64,000 nt of DNA from Myxococcaceae bacterium (GTDB lineage: Bacteria > Myxococcota > Myxococcia > Myxococcales > Myxococcaceae), in contig JADGHL010000005.1 in NCBI GenBank assembly GCA_019686135.1, positions 38,415-102,414 on the forward strand, read 5' to 3'. Below are positions 48,006 to 56,566 of the stretch, piece after piece. Numbering within the stretch: the stretch's first letter is position 1; the number at the start of each line of letters is the position of its first letter. The notes beneath the pieces were generated by a model, which was given only the letters and a program-made list of their open reading frames with translations, did not search any database and was not told where the DNA came from. Position numbers and translations under genes: made by a program.

Positions 48006-48662
48006 ATGAACGTTCCGAAGAGGCTGAAGTTCACGGGGATCGTCTCGCTCGCGCTTCTGCCGTGGGTCCTGGCCTGCGGCGCCGACGCGGATCCGCAGAC
48101 CGCGCAGCAGAATCAGACGGACGATGCGCAGACCGTGCTGTGCCCTGCGCCCGACGCCGGCGTTCCCACGCTCAGCGATGCGCAAATCCTCATGGTGTTG
48201 AGGACCGGCAACGACGGTGAGATCGCCCAGGCCCAGGTGGCGATGCAGAAGGCGAAGAGCGATCAGGTCCGCGCCTTCGCCGAGAAGATGGTCGAGGAGC
48301 ACACGCAGGCCAACCAGCGCCTCGACGCGCTGGCGACGCAGCTGGGCCTGACGCCGGAGGACAGCGCGGTCTCTGTTCAGCTGCGCGCGGAGGCGGCGCA
48401 GAAGCTGGACATCCTGTCGAAGCAGACCAACGCACCGTTCGACCTGGGATACATGGACGCGCAGGTGGCCATGCACTCGGGCCTTCTGTTCTGGAGCGAC
48501 ATGGTGCTCATGCCTCAGGCTCAGCGCACCGAGCTCAAAGATGAGCTGACCGCCGAGCGCGACACCGCCCAGGCGCACCTCGAAGAGGCGTTCACGATCC
48601 AGAAGGAGCTCGCGTCGCGGCAGCTCGTCACGCCATCGCAGGACATCGTGCCGCGGCGCTGA
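48006..48662 (+). CDS. DUF4142-type ferritin-like lipoprotein
   Basis: A 218-residue lipoprotein. Signal peptide FTGIVSLALLPWVLAC gives the lipidated Cys24. The mature part is all helical with the DUF4142 pattern: LSDAQILMVLRTGNDGEIAQ, AQVAMQKAKSDQVRAFAEKM with EEHTQANQRL, and MDAQVAMHSGLLFWSDMVL. The family has a ferritin-like four-helix fold; its function is poorly known and often stress-linked. ATG 48006 follows GGGGGGAG. It is divergent from E1alpha and convergent with an uncharacterised gene, separated by a strong hairpin. Confidence 0.82.
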   Translation: MNVPKRLKFTGIVSLALLPWVLACGADADPQTAQQNQTDDAQTVLCPAPDAGVPTLSDAQILMVLRTGNDGEIAQAQVAMQKAKSDQVRAFAEKMVEEHTQANQRLDALATQLGLTPEDSAVSVQLRAEAAQKLDILSKQTNAPFDLGYMDAQVAMHSGLLFWSDMVLMPQAQRTELKDELTAERDTAQAHLEEAFTIQKELASRQLVTPSQDIVPRR

Positions 48663-48682
48663 TCGGCGCGCGTGCCGGATCG

Positions 48683-48717
48683 ACGGGTCCGCATCCCTCG
48701 AGGACCGGGATGCGGGC
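48683..48717. terminator. 13-bp hairpin between convergent genes
   Basis: GGGTCCGCATCCC (48683-48695) pairs with GGGATGCGGGCCC (48705-48717), with one G-T wobble and a 9-base loop. It lies between two convergent genes, so it may end both transcripts. No T-run. Confidence 0.55.
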
Positions 48718-48729
48718 CCGCCACGCGTC

Positions 48730-50019
48730 TTACGGGGTCAGGATGATCCGCGGCCCGGTGAGCGCCTTGCGCACCGCATTGAGCGCGCCGTCGCTGGCGG
48801 CCTCGGCCTCGGTGATCCGCCTGAGCGCGGTCTTTCCCTTCGCGCGGGCGTCCCAGATCTTCTTCAACTCGCCCAACAGCGTGAGCGCTTCGCCCAGCAC
48901 CCGTTCGGAGGGGCCGGTCGGAGGCTGGGTGCCGGTTTGCTGCTTCACGTATTCGCAGAAGCGCCCGAAGGCCTCTTTGGATTGAGCCGGGTTCAGCTTC
49001 TCCAGCGCAGGGCCGATCCGATCCAGCTTCAGCGACAGAAGGCGCAGAGGCGACAGGCCGCGCAGATCCGGATGGAGCAGTCCGACGTCCTCCGCGCCGA
49101 AGGCGCCGAGCAGCCCGTCCTCCTCGGCCGGCATCTGGTACGGCACCACGTCCAGATAGAGGAAGAGCGGATCGACGCCCTGCTTGACCGCCTCCTTCTC
49201 CTCGTGGCCGAACGGCGGGAACTTCTCCGGCGTGCCGATGAACAGGAGCGGCAGGACCACCGCCGCCCAGAAGTCCTCCGGCGCCGGGGGCGTCGCCTCC
49301 GTCGTCGCGGCGAGGTGGGCGATGAGCTCCACCATCCGCCCGGCCACGCCCAGTTGCGAGATCAGCGACTTCGACTGATCCAGCGACGCCACTGCGCCGA
49401 GGAGCTGCGCGTCCAGCTGCTTCTTGAGTTCGGGCGGCACCTGGGTCACGCGGTCGAGCGCATCGCGCAGGTTGCGGGTGAGCGCGGAGACCGGGTTCTC
49501 CCACGCCTCCTTCAGCTTCTGTTCGTCCAGGAGCACGAACTGCACGAAGCCGGGATCGAAGAGCCGCTCGTAGTCCTCCGGCGCAAGCTTCGGCTGGGGG
49601 CCCGCGGCGATCGACAACCGGGCGCGCCCGAGCGCGGCGCGGATCTCCTTCTGCACGTCCTGTAGCTGCGCGAGGTTCGCGCGCGAGAGGGCATCCATCG
49701 CCGCGCCGAAGGGCGAGAGCATCACCAGCGCGTCGGGAAAGCCCAGCACCAGCCCATCCGGTGACTCGCGGTTGTGCACCCAGAACGCGCCGTCCTGTTG
49801 CGCGAGCCGCACGCCCAGCGCCGCCGCCACGCCGAGCACCACCGCCTGATGATCGGGCCGCTTGAGGTCGAGCGGCCCGCCGAGGAGCCGTGCCACGCCC
49901 TTCTCGATCTCGACCCACGACGACTTCGTCGGATCCAGTTCGGGGAGGCCCACCGCCTTGAAGCCGGCGAGCAATTGCTTGAGCGCGAGCTCGACGCTCG
50001 CAGGGACCTGGGTGGCCAT
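48730..50019 (-). CDS. Uncharacterised 429-residue cytoplasmic protein
   Basis: No signal peptide or membrane helix is seen. The sequence is Leu/Ala-rich and mostly helical, with repeated short motifs (LLGGPLDLKRPDHQAVVLGV, FDPGFVQFVLLDEQKLKEAW, DPLFLYLDVVPYQMP) but no known domain or catalytic signature. The ATG at 50019 lies 24 bases after the GtrA stop on the same strand, so the two may be co-transcribed. I do not recognise the family; it may be lineage-specific. Confidence 0.7.
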   Translation of the reverse strand: MATQVPASVELALKQLLAGFKAVGLPELDPTKSSWVEIEKGVARLLGGPLDLKRPDHQAVVLGVAAALGVRLAQQDGAFWVHNRESPDGLVLGFPDALVMLSPFGAAMDALSRANLAQLQDVQKEIRAALGRARLSIAAGPQPKLAPEDYERLFDPGFVQFVLLDEQKLKEAWENPVSALTRNLRDALDRVTQVPPELKKQLDAQLLGAVASLDQSKSLISQLGVAGRMVELIAHLAATTEATPPAPEDFWAAVVLPLLFIGTPEKFPPFGHEEKEAVKQGVDPLFLYLDVVPYQMPAEEDGLLGAFGAEDVGLLHPDLRGLSPLRLLSLKLDRIGPALEKLNPAQSKEAFGRFCEYVKQQTGTQPPTGPSERVLGEALTLLGELKKIWDARAKGKTALRRITEAEAASDGALNAVRKALTGPRIILTP

Positions 50020-50043
50020 GTGATCGACTCCGGAGGCGTTGGG

Positions 50044-50529
50044 CTACGCGAGCTCCGCCGGCGGCCGGGGCGCGACCGCCGGGGAGGCGGCCGCCTTGTT
50101 TCGCGGAAAGACGATGTAGCGCAAGAGCAAAAGCTGGCCGAATGACAGGATCGTCACATCGGCGATCAGCTTGGAGACGAGGATCGGCAGCCGCGAACGA
50201 TCGGTGAGAATCCCGACCGCGCTGGCGTGCACCACCATCAGACACCCGATCGCACCCGCGTAGCGCAGCGCGCTCGTCCACAGCGTCAACCGGCAGTCGG
50301 TGAACGCCACCTTGCGGTTGAGGGTGAAGCTCAAGGTCGAACCGATGGTGAGGCCGCACGCCGCGCAGAACGCGCTCGGCCACCCGAGCGCCCGCGCGCA
50401 GCACAGCACCGTCCCCCAGTCGCAGGCCGAGGCGAACGCGCCCACGAGGAGACTCCGCACGAACCATCGCGAGGCGAGCCGCGCGCCGAGCGATCTCCCC
50501 GATGTCCGCACCGCGACGTCCGCGCCCAT
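50044..50529 (-). CDS. GtrA family membrane protein
   Basis: A 161-residue protein with four predicted transmembrane helices. It has the GtrA motif STLSFTLNRKVAF in the second helix region and the later segments LRYAGAIGCLMVVHASAV and LPILVSKLIADVTILSFGQL. GtrA-like proteins are thought to flip or anchor polyprenyl-linked sugars for surface glycan modification. ATG 50529 lacks a strong ribosome site. A soluble, unrelated 429-residue protein follows. Divergent from lipA across about 170 bases. Confidence 0.83.
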   Translation of the reverse strand: MGADVAVRTSGRSLGARLASRWFVRSLLVGAFASACDWGTVLCCARALGWPSAFCAACGLTIGSTLSFTLNRKVAFTDCRLTLWTSALRYAGAIGCLMVVHASAVGILTDRSRLPILVSKLIADVTILSFGQLLLLRYIVFPRNKAAASPAVAPRPPAELA

Positions 50530-50661
50530 GCGCCGGAAAATGTGCACGCCACCACGCCCGGTCGAGTGCCGCCTGCCCGGCCGCAGGGATGGGGTGCCAC
50601 GACGCACCGCACCGAAGCGCCACCTCCGCCCGCACGCCGCCTGCCCGACGCTCCAACCTCC

Positions 50662-50690
50662 TTGACCGCTTTGGCCCCCACCGTTATGTG
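50662..50690 (+). promoter_or_regulatory. Predicted promoter of the lipA operon
   Basis: TTGACC (50662-50667), a 17-base spacer and TATGTG (50685-50690). It overlaps the in-frame ATG at 50686, so transcripts should start near 50697, just before ATG 50701. Confidence 0.5.
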
Positions 50691-50700
50691 CCGCTTCGAA

Positions 50701-51645
50701 ATGGCCACTCCCGATCGGTTCCCATTGCCCCAGGTTCCCGAATCGACTCGGAAACCGGAGTGGCTCAAGGTCCGGATGCCGCACGGCCCGGGCTACGAGC
50801 GGGTCAAGGCCATCGTCAAGTCGACGAAGCTGGCCACGGTCTGTGAAGAGGCGCGCTGTCCGAACATCGCCGAGTGCTGGGGCGGTGGAACCGCCACCGT
50901 GATGTTGATGGGCGATGTCTGCACGCGCGCCTGCCGCTTCTGCCACGTCAAGGTCGGCGCTCCGCCGCCGCTGGATCCGGAGGAGCCCGAACATCTCGCG
51001 CGGGCGGTCCGCGAGCTGGGGCTCGACTACATCGTGGTCACCAGCGTCAACCGGGACGACCGTCCGGACGGCGGGGCCGGCCACTTCGCGCACGCGATCC
51101 GGGCGCTGCGCCGCGAGAGCCCGAAGACGATCGTCGAGGTGCTGATCCCCGACTTCAAGGGCGTGGAGAAGGATCTGGCCACGGTGGCGAAGGCCCGGCC
51201 GCACGTCATTGCCCACAACATCGAGACGGTGGAGCGCCTCACGCCGTCGGTGCGCGACCGCCGTGCGGGCTACCGGCAGAGCTTGAAGGTGCTCGAGTAC
51301 CTCAAGCAGCGGCCCGAGCGCGTGTACACCAAGTCGTCGATCATGGTGGGGCTGGGCGAGACGGACGAGGAGATCCTCCAGACCTGCCGCGATCTGCGCA
51401 GTGTCGGCGTCGACGTGCTCACGCTCGGCCAGTACCTGCAGCCCTCGCAGTACCACCTGCGCGTGGCGCGGTTCGTGCCGCCGGCGCAGTTCGAGACGCT
51501 CAAGAAGGCGGCGGAGGAGATGGGTTTCCTCTATGTCGCCGCCGGGCCGCTGGTGCGCTCGAGCTACCGCGCGGCCGAGTTCTTCATGAAGGGTCTGATG
51601 GACAAGAAGCGCCTGGAAGAAGCGGACGCCGCATGCCCACCTTGA
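50701..51645 (+). CDS. lipA: Lipoyl synthase
   Basis: LipA is the radical-SAM enzyme that inserts two sulfurs into octanoyl groups on E2 and GcvH. The 314-residue protein has the auxiliary-cluster cysteines Cys48, Cys53, Cys59 (CEEARCPNIAEC) and the SAM-cluster motif Cys74, Cys78, Cys81 (CTRACRFC), plus the C-terminal RSSYRA motif. ATG 50701 fits the predicted promoter and implies a near-leaderless mRNA; ATG 50686 is the alternative. The gene overlaps the next E1beta gene by 13 bases, tying lipoylation to its substrate complex. Confidence 0.95.
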   Translation: MATPDRFPLPQVPESTRKPEWLKVRMPHGPGYERVKAIVKSTKLATVCEEARCPNIAECWGGGTATVMLMGDVCTRACRFCHVKVGAPPPLDPEEPEHLARAVRELGLDYIVVTSVNRDDRPDGGAGHFAHAIRALRRESPKTIVEVLIPDFKGVEKDLATVAKARPHVIAHNIETVERLTPSVRDRRAGYRQSLKVLEYLKQRPERVYTKSSIMVGLGETDEEILQTCRDLRSVGVDVLTLGQYLQPSQYHLRVARFVPPAQFETLKKAAEEMGFLYVAAGPLVRSSYRAAEFFMKGLMDKKRLEEADAACPP

Positions 51646-52613
51646 ACCTGGTTCAGGCCGTCAATGACGCGCTCCGGGTGGAGATGAGGCGCAACCCGGA
51701 TGTCGTGGTGATGGGAGAAGACGTCGGGAAGTTCGGCGGCGTCTTCCGCGCCACCGCCGGCCTCTATGAGGAGTTCGGTCCGGAACGCGTCATCGACACG
51801 CCTTTGGCGGAGTCCGGCATTATCGGCACCGCGATTGGCATGGCGATGTACGGGCTGCGCCCGGTCCCGGAGATCCAATTCAGCGACTTCATCTTCCCGG
51901 CGTTCGACCAGATCGTGAACGAGCTGGCGAAGCTGCGGTACCGCTCGGGCGGGCAGTACGCGGCGCCGGTGGTGATCCGCACGCCGTACGGCGGCGGGAT
52001 CAAGGGTGGGCACTACCACTCACAGTCGCCCGAGGCGCTGTTCATCCACACCGCCGGGCTCAAGGTCGTCTCGCCCTCGAACCCCTACGACGCCAAGGGC
52101 CTCCTTTTGGCGGCGATGCGGCAGGACGATCCGGTCCTCTTCTTCGAGCCCAAGCGCATCTACCGCGCCGCGCGCGGCGAGGTCCCCGAGGGCGACTACA
52201 CGGTGGAGCTGGGGCGCGCGAAGGTCGTGCGCGAAGGCGACGACGTCACCGTGATCGCCTGGGGCGCGATGCTGCACGAGGCGGAGCGGGCGGTGGAGCA
52301 GGCCGCGGAGAAGGGGATCTCCTGCGAGCTCATCGACCTGCGGACGCTGTGGCCGCTGGACATCGACTGCATCACCGAGAGCGCCCGGAAGACCGGCCGG
52401 GTGGTGGTGGTGCACGAGGCCGCTCGGACCTGCGGGCTCGGCGCCGAGATCTGCGCGCTGATCCAGGAACGTTGCTTCGTCCACCTCGAGGCGCCGATAA
52501 AGCGCGTCACGGGCTGGGACACGCCGTTCCCGTACACGCTGGAGAACGAGTACCTGCCGCGCGCGCCGCGGATCCTGATGGGCATCGACGAGGTCGCGGC
52601 GTTCGAGGCGTAA
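51633..52613 (+). CDS. 2-oxoacid dehydrogenase E1 component, beta subunit (set 2)
   Basis: A 326-residue E1 beta subunit, pairing with the alpha subunit two genes downstream. It has MGEDVGKFGGVFRATAGL, TPLAESGIIGTAIGMAMYGL with the catalytic glutamate context, YGGGIKGGHYHSQSPEA and the C-terminal DLRTLWPLDIDC. Typical branched-chain or pyruvate E1beta proteins look like this. It starts inside the end of lipA and precedes E2 by 38 bases. Compared with set 1 it is 26 residues shorter and diverged, so the sets are not recent duplicates. Confidence 0.92.
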   Translation: MPTLNLVQAVNDALRVEMRRNPDVVVMGEDVGKFGGVFRATAGLYEEFGPERVIDTPLAESGIIGTAIGMAMYGLRPVPEIQFSDFIFPAFDQIVNELAKLRYRSGGQYAAPVVIRTPYGGGIKGGHYHSQSPEALFIHTAGLKVVSPSNPYDAKGLLLAAMRQDDPVLFFEPKRIYRAARGEVPEGDYTVELGRAKVVREGDDVTVIAWGAMLHEAERAVEQAAEKGISCELIDLRTLWPLDIDCITESARKTGRVVVVHEAARTCGLGAEICALIQERCFVHLEAPIKRVTGWDTPFPYTLENEYLPRAPRILMGIDEVAAFEA

Positions 52614-52651
52614 AAGCTTCGCGGGTCGACGATCGGGAGACGACACACGAC

Positions 52652-53971
52652 ATGGCGACGTTCGAGTTCAAGCTGCCGGACATCGGCGAAGGCGTAGTCG
52701 AGGGAGAGATCGTGAAGTGGCTGGTCAAGCCCGGCGACGCGGTCGCCGAGGATCAGCCGCTGGTCGAGGTGATGACCGACAAGGCCACCGTCACCATCCC
52801 CAGCCCGAAGTCGGGCCGGGTGGTGAAGACGCACGGAAACGAGGGCGACATGGCCCGGGTCCACCACCCGCTGGTGACGCTCGAACTCGACGGCGGCGCC
52901 GCATCGTCCGCCTCGTCCCAACCGGTCACGGACGCCGCCGGCCGTTCCAGCGGCCCCGCCGCGCAGGTCTCCACGGCCGCCCCGGGCGGCAATGCGCCGT
53001 CCCGGGCCGGAGCTGCCACCAACGGCTCGGGCGCACGCGTGCTGGCGACGCCGGTCACCCGTCGCATCGCCCGCGAGCACGGGCTCAACCTCTCGGACAT
53101 CTCGGGCACCGGGCCGCAGGGGCGCGTCACCAAGGCGGACGTGCTGGCGGTGATCGCCGGCGAGGGTGCAGTGGCCACCGGCAACCAGGTCGCCCAGAGC
53201 GCCGCGGCGCCCGCTGCGCGCAGCCAGCCGGCCCCGGTCGTGCCGCTGCCGCGGGCCCAGGGCGATCAGCGGATTCCGTTGCGCGGGCTGCGCAAGCGGA
53301 TCGCGGAGAAGATGGTCCGCTCGAAGTTCACCGCGCCGCACTTCACCTTCGTGGAGGAGATGGACGCCAGCCAGCTGGTGGCGCTGCGCAAGCGGATCAA
53401 CGAGACGCTCGCCGCCTCGGGCGACACCACGAAGGTCACCTTCCTGCCGTTCATCGTCAAGGCGGTGATCGCCGCGCTCAGGCAGTTCCCCGCGCTCAAC
53501 GCCAACATGGACGAGGCGACGCAGGAGCACGTGATCCGGGGCGAGTACAACATCGGCATCGCCGCGGCGACCGAGGAGGGGCTCACCGTCCCGGTGGTGC
53601 GCCACGCAGACCGCCTGTCGATCCGCGAGCTCGCCGTCGAGATCGCGCGCCTGGGTGCTGCCGCGCGGGAGAAGAAGCTCAAGCCGGAGGAGCTGTCCGG
53701 CGGCACCTTCACCATCACCTCGCTCGGTCAGACCGGCGGCCTGTTCGCGACGCCCATCATCAACCACCCCGAGGTCGGCATCCTCGGCGTGCACAAGATG
53801 CGCAAGCGCCCGGTGGTGGACGACTCCGGCGCGATCGTCGTGCACGACATGATGTACCTGTCGCTCTCGTTCGATCACCGGGTGATCGACGGGCAGGTCG
53901 GCGCCGAGTTCACCTACGCCATCATCCGGTACCTCGAGACGCCGGAGATGCTCTTCCTCGAGATGACCTGA
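52652..53971 (+). CDS. Dihydrolipoamide acyltransferase (E2) of a 2-oxoacid dehydrogenase
   Basis: A 439-residue E2 with one lipoyl domain (residues 1-80; lipoylated Lys44 in VMTDKATV), an Ala/Pro-rich linker, a peripheral-subunit-binding domain (about 130-165, ATPVTRRIAREHGL), a second linker, and the catalytic acyltransferase core with SFDHRVIDG (His409). The substrate probably is a branched-chain or pyruvate-derived acyl group. ATG 52652 is 38 bases after E1beta and its stop overlaps the E1alpha start by one base. It is the only E2 in the window and may serve both E1 sets. Confidence 0.94.
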   Translation: MATFEFKLPDIGEGVVEGEIVKWLVKPGDAVAEDQPLVEVMTDKATVTIPSPKSGRVVKTHGNEGDMARVHHPLVTLELDGGAASSASSQPVTDAAGRSSGPAAQVSTAAPGGNAPSRAGAATNGSGARVLATPVTRRIAREHGLNLSDISGTGPQGRVTKADVLAVIAGEGAVATGNQVAQSAAAPAARSQPAPVVPLPRAQGDQRIPLRGLRKRIAEKMVRSKFTAPHFTFVEEMDASQLVALRKRINETLAASGDTTKVTFLPFIVKAVIAALRQFPALNANMDEATQEHVIRGEYNIGIAAATEEGLTVPVVRHADRLSIRELAVEIARLGAAAREKKLKPEELSGGTFTITSLGQTGGLFATPIINHPEVGILGVHKMRKRPVVDDSGAIVVHDMMYLSLSFDHRVIDGQVGAEFTYAIIRYLETPEMLFLEMT

Positions 53972-55134
53972 TGGCCTCCCGCGCCCAGAAGACCTCCGCC
54001 GCGGTGAAGCCGAAAGGGCACGCTTCGTGCAACGGCGCGACGAAGGCCTCCCGTCCGGCCTCCGCCGGATCCGCCTCCGCGGGTGGGCCGGCGCTGTCTA
54101 CGGATCAGCTGCTCGAGCTGTACCGCGCGATGCTCCGGGTGCGGATTCTCGACGACCGGATGATCACGCTGCAGCGCCAGGGGCGGATCGGCTTCTACGG
54201 CGCGTGCACCGGGCAGGAGGCGGCCACGCTCGGCAGCGCGTACGCGCTGGAACCGACCGACTGGATCTTCCCCGCGCTCCGCGAGGCCTCGGCCATGCTG
54301 TTGCGCGGATTTCCCCTGGTGCCGTACCTGGCGCAGGTGTTCGGCAACAGCGCGGACGTGACCAAGGGCCGCCAGATGCCGTCGCACCAGGCGGCGCGGG
54401 CGGTGAACCAGGTGAGCTGGTCCTCCTGCATCGGCACCCAGCTGCCGCAGGCGGTGGGCGCGGCGATGGCGGCGCGGTTGAAGCGGGACCGCACGGTGTT
54501 CATGGCGTACATGGGCGACGGCGCGACCTCGGCGTCGGACTTCCACGTGGCGCTCAACTTCGCCGGCGTGTTCAAGGCGCCGGTGGTCTTCGTCTGCCAG
54601 AACAACCACTGGTCGATCTCCATGCGGACCGACCAGCAGACCGCCTCCGAGTCGATCGCCATCAAGGCGAAGGCGTATGGCTTCCCCGGCGTCAAGGTGG
54701 ACGGCAACGACGTGGAGGCGGTCTATGCGGCGGCGAAGACCGCAGTGGACCGCGCGCGCCGGGGCGAAGGCCCCACGCTGATCGAAGCCGAGACCTACCG
54801 GATGGGCGCGCACTCCACGTCGGACGATCCGACCCGCTACCGGGATCCGAAGGAGGTCGAGCTCTGGAAGACGCGCGACCCGCTGGACCGGCTGCAGGCC
54901 AGGCTCCTCAAGCTCAAGGTGTGGGACGCCCGGCGCGACGAGGCGCTGCGGACCGAGCTGCTCGGGGAGATCAACGCGGCGATCAAGGAGGCCGAGTCCT
55001 ACGGCCCGCCCGCGGACGAGACGATGTTCGAGGACCTCTATGCCGAGGTGCCCTGGAACATCCTGGAGCAGCGGGAGGAGTACCTGGAGTACCTGCGCCG
55101 GGCGGGGCCCGCCGCCCGCGGCGATCACGCCTGA
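53971..55134 (+). CDS. 2-oxoacid dehydrogenase E1 component, alpha subunit (set 2)
   Basis: A 387-residue thiamine-binding E1 alpha subunit. A low-complexity Ala/Ser/Lys N-terminal extension (about 40 residues) precedes the domain. The TPP motif is GDGATSASDFHVALNFAG ending at QNNHWSIS, and TYRMGAHSTSDDPTRYR is the phosphorylation-loop region found in branched-chain E1alpha subunits. The order E1beta-E2-E1alpha is unusual; E1alpha-E1beta-E2 is the common order. Start ATG 53971 overlaps the E2 stop. It is followed 43 bases later by the TPR/zinc-finger/P-loop gene. Confidence 0.92.
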   Translation: MASRAQKTSAAVKPKGHASCNGATKASRPASAGSASAGGPALSTDQLLELYRAMLRVRILDDRMITLQRQGRIGFYGACTGQEAATLGSAYALEPTDWIFPALREASAMLLRGFPLVPYLAQVFGNSADVTKGRQMPSHQAARAVNQVSWSSCIGTQLPQAVGAAMAARLKRDRTVFMAYMGDGATSASDFHVALNFAGVFKAPVVFVCQNNHWSISMRTDQQTASESIAIKAKAYGFPGVKVDGNDVEAVYAAAKTAVDRARRGEGPTLIEAETYRMGAHSTSDDPTRYRDPKEVELWKTRDPLDRLQARLLKLKVWDARRDEALRTELLGEINAAIKEAESYGPPADETMFEDLYAEVPWNILEQREEYLEYLRRAGPAARGDHA

Positions 55135-55177
55135 GCCGGACGCTGCGCGCGGCTGTCACTCCCGATAAGTTGAGGCC

Positions 55178-56566
55178 ATGGCGGACGAACCCCGCGAATA
55201 CCTCCGCGCCGCACAGGCCGCCGAGGTGCGCGGCGACAAGACCCATGCGGCGGAGCTGCTCTTCAAGGCGGCGCAGCTGTACCGGAGCCAGGGCAAGTCG
55301 TCGCGCGCGCTCAGCGTCCTCAGGCACGCGCAGCGGCTGGATCCGTCACGCGAGGAGCTGGCCGAGGAGATCCAGCGTCTGGAGTGGCTGCCGGAGCAGC
55401 CGCTCAAGCGGAGCCACGACGACCTCGAGGCGGAGATGAAGCGCGTGCTGGAGCCGCTCGAGGCGATGGCCGTCGACAGCGCGGACGGGGAGATCAGCAT
55501 CGCCGGCGAGCCGGACACCACCCTGCCGGGCGTCGGGCGCAACCTCATCGAGAAGGGGCCGACGCTGGCGGACCCCGACGCGTCTGCGTGGTGCTCGTTC
55601 TGCTGCCGGCCGACCGAAGAGGCGGGGCGGCTCGTGGCCGGCCCCGCCGGCGCGTTCGTCTGTGGCGACTGCGTGCGCGAATCCACGCGTCTTCTGGGCG
55701 ATGTGTTGGTGCCCGCGCCCGCGACCGCTCCGGCCGCACCGTCGCTTCAGCCTCTGCCCCAGGGCACGGTGGCGCAGATCCTCCAGCTGTCGCGGCTGGA
55801 CGAGGACATCCCCATCGCGGGGACCGCGCTCGAGGCGCTCACGCGGCCAGCTTCGGCGCAGGCCTCCGCGAGCGCGGACGCGGAAGTCACCAGCCAGTCG
55901 GCGGCGCAGCGCGAGCTGGAGCAGGCGCTGGACGGCGGCCGCCGGCGGATCCTGGTGATCGGCCCTGCCGGAGCGGGGAAGTCGACGGTCGTGCGCCGGG
56001 TGGTCGAGAGCCGGCGCGGCTTTCTGTTCGGTCCGTCCTCCGCGCCGCGGAGCGTGCCCGAGGACTGGCTCATCGCTCTGGACGATGCGCCGCCCACCAC
56101 GCAGGAGGGCTGGGCGCGCACGCGCACGCTCTGGGAACGGCATGGCGGCGTGGTGATCCTCACGACGCGGGGTTGTGCGCCGGCGCCGGACGCGGCGGTC
56201 CTGACCGAAGACGCGCGGGTGCCGCTCGCCTCCACGCAGGCGATCGTCGCGGCCACTTACGGCGCGCTGCCGCTGGAGGTGGCGGAGCAGGTGGACGCGG
56301 TGGTGGTGCTCGACGCGCTGGACGAGCCGGCTCTGGGCGCGATGGCCAGCACGCTGATGGGGGCGCGCGGGTTCGCGGAGTCGTTCATCGCGGAGGCCGC
56401 GCCGGCGCTGGCGAAGAGCGCGCTCGCGTCCTCCCGCGGCGCGCACGAACTGGTCGCGCTGGTCCGACGGCTCCCGCAAGGCGCGTGGAAGCTCGAAGCG
56501 GTGACGCCCCCGAGGCCCGGGGGAAACGCGAAGCGGCGGGCCAGGCGGAAGGGAGACGGGACGTGA
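55178..56566 (+). CDS. TPR - ClpX-type zinc finger - P-loop protein
   Basis: A 462-residue multidomain protein of unknown function. Residues 1-75 form TPR-like helices (EYLRAAQAAEVRGDKTHAAE, AAQLYRSQGKSSRALSVL). Residues 137-172 are a four-Cys finger (Cys139, 142, 162, 165) closely resembling the ClpX N-terminal zinc finger (WCSFCCRPTEEAGRLVAGPA). A P-loop GPAGAGKST is at 262-270, with a candidate Walker B LIALDD at 298-303. No ClpX AAA+ C-half is seen. Its stop overlaps the lipB start (GTGA). The zinc finger may recruit substrates and the P-loop act as a switch; this is inference. Confidence 0.8.
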   Translation: MADEPREYLRAAQAAEVRGDKTHAAELLFKAAQLYRSQGKSSRALSVLRHAQRLDPSREELAEEIQRLEWLPEQPLKRSHDDLEAEMKRVLEPLEAMAVDSADGEISIAGEPDTTLPGVGRNLIEKGPTLADPDASAWCSFCCRPTEEAGRLVAGPAGAFVCGDCVRESTRLLGDVLVPAPATAPAAPSLQPLPQGTVAQILQLSRLDEDIPIAGTALEALTRPASAQASASADAEVTSQSAAQRELEQALDGGRRRILVIGPAGAGKSTVVRRVVESRRGFLFGPSSAPRSVPEDWLIALDDAPPTTQEGWARTRTLWERHGGVVILTTRGCAPAPDAAVLTEDARVPLASTQAIVAATYGALPLEVAEQVDAVVVLDALDEPALGAMASTLMGARGFAESFIAEAAPALAKSALASSRGAHELVALVRRLPQGAWKLEAVTPPRPGGNAKRRARRKGDGT

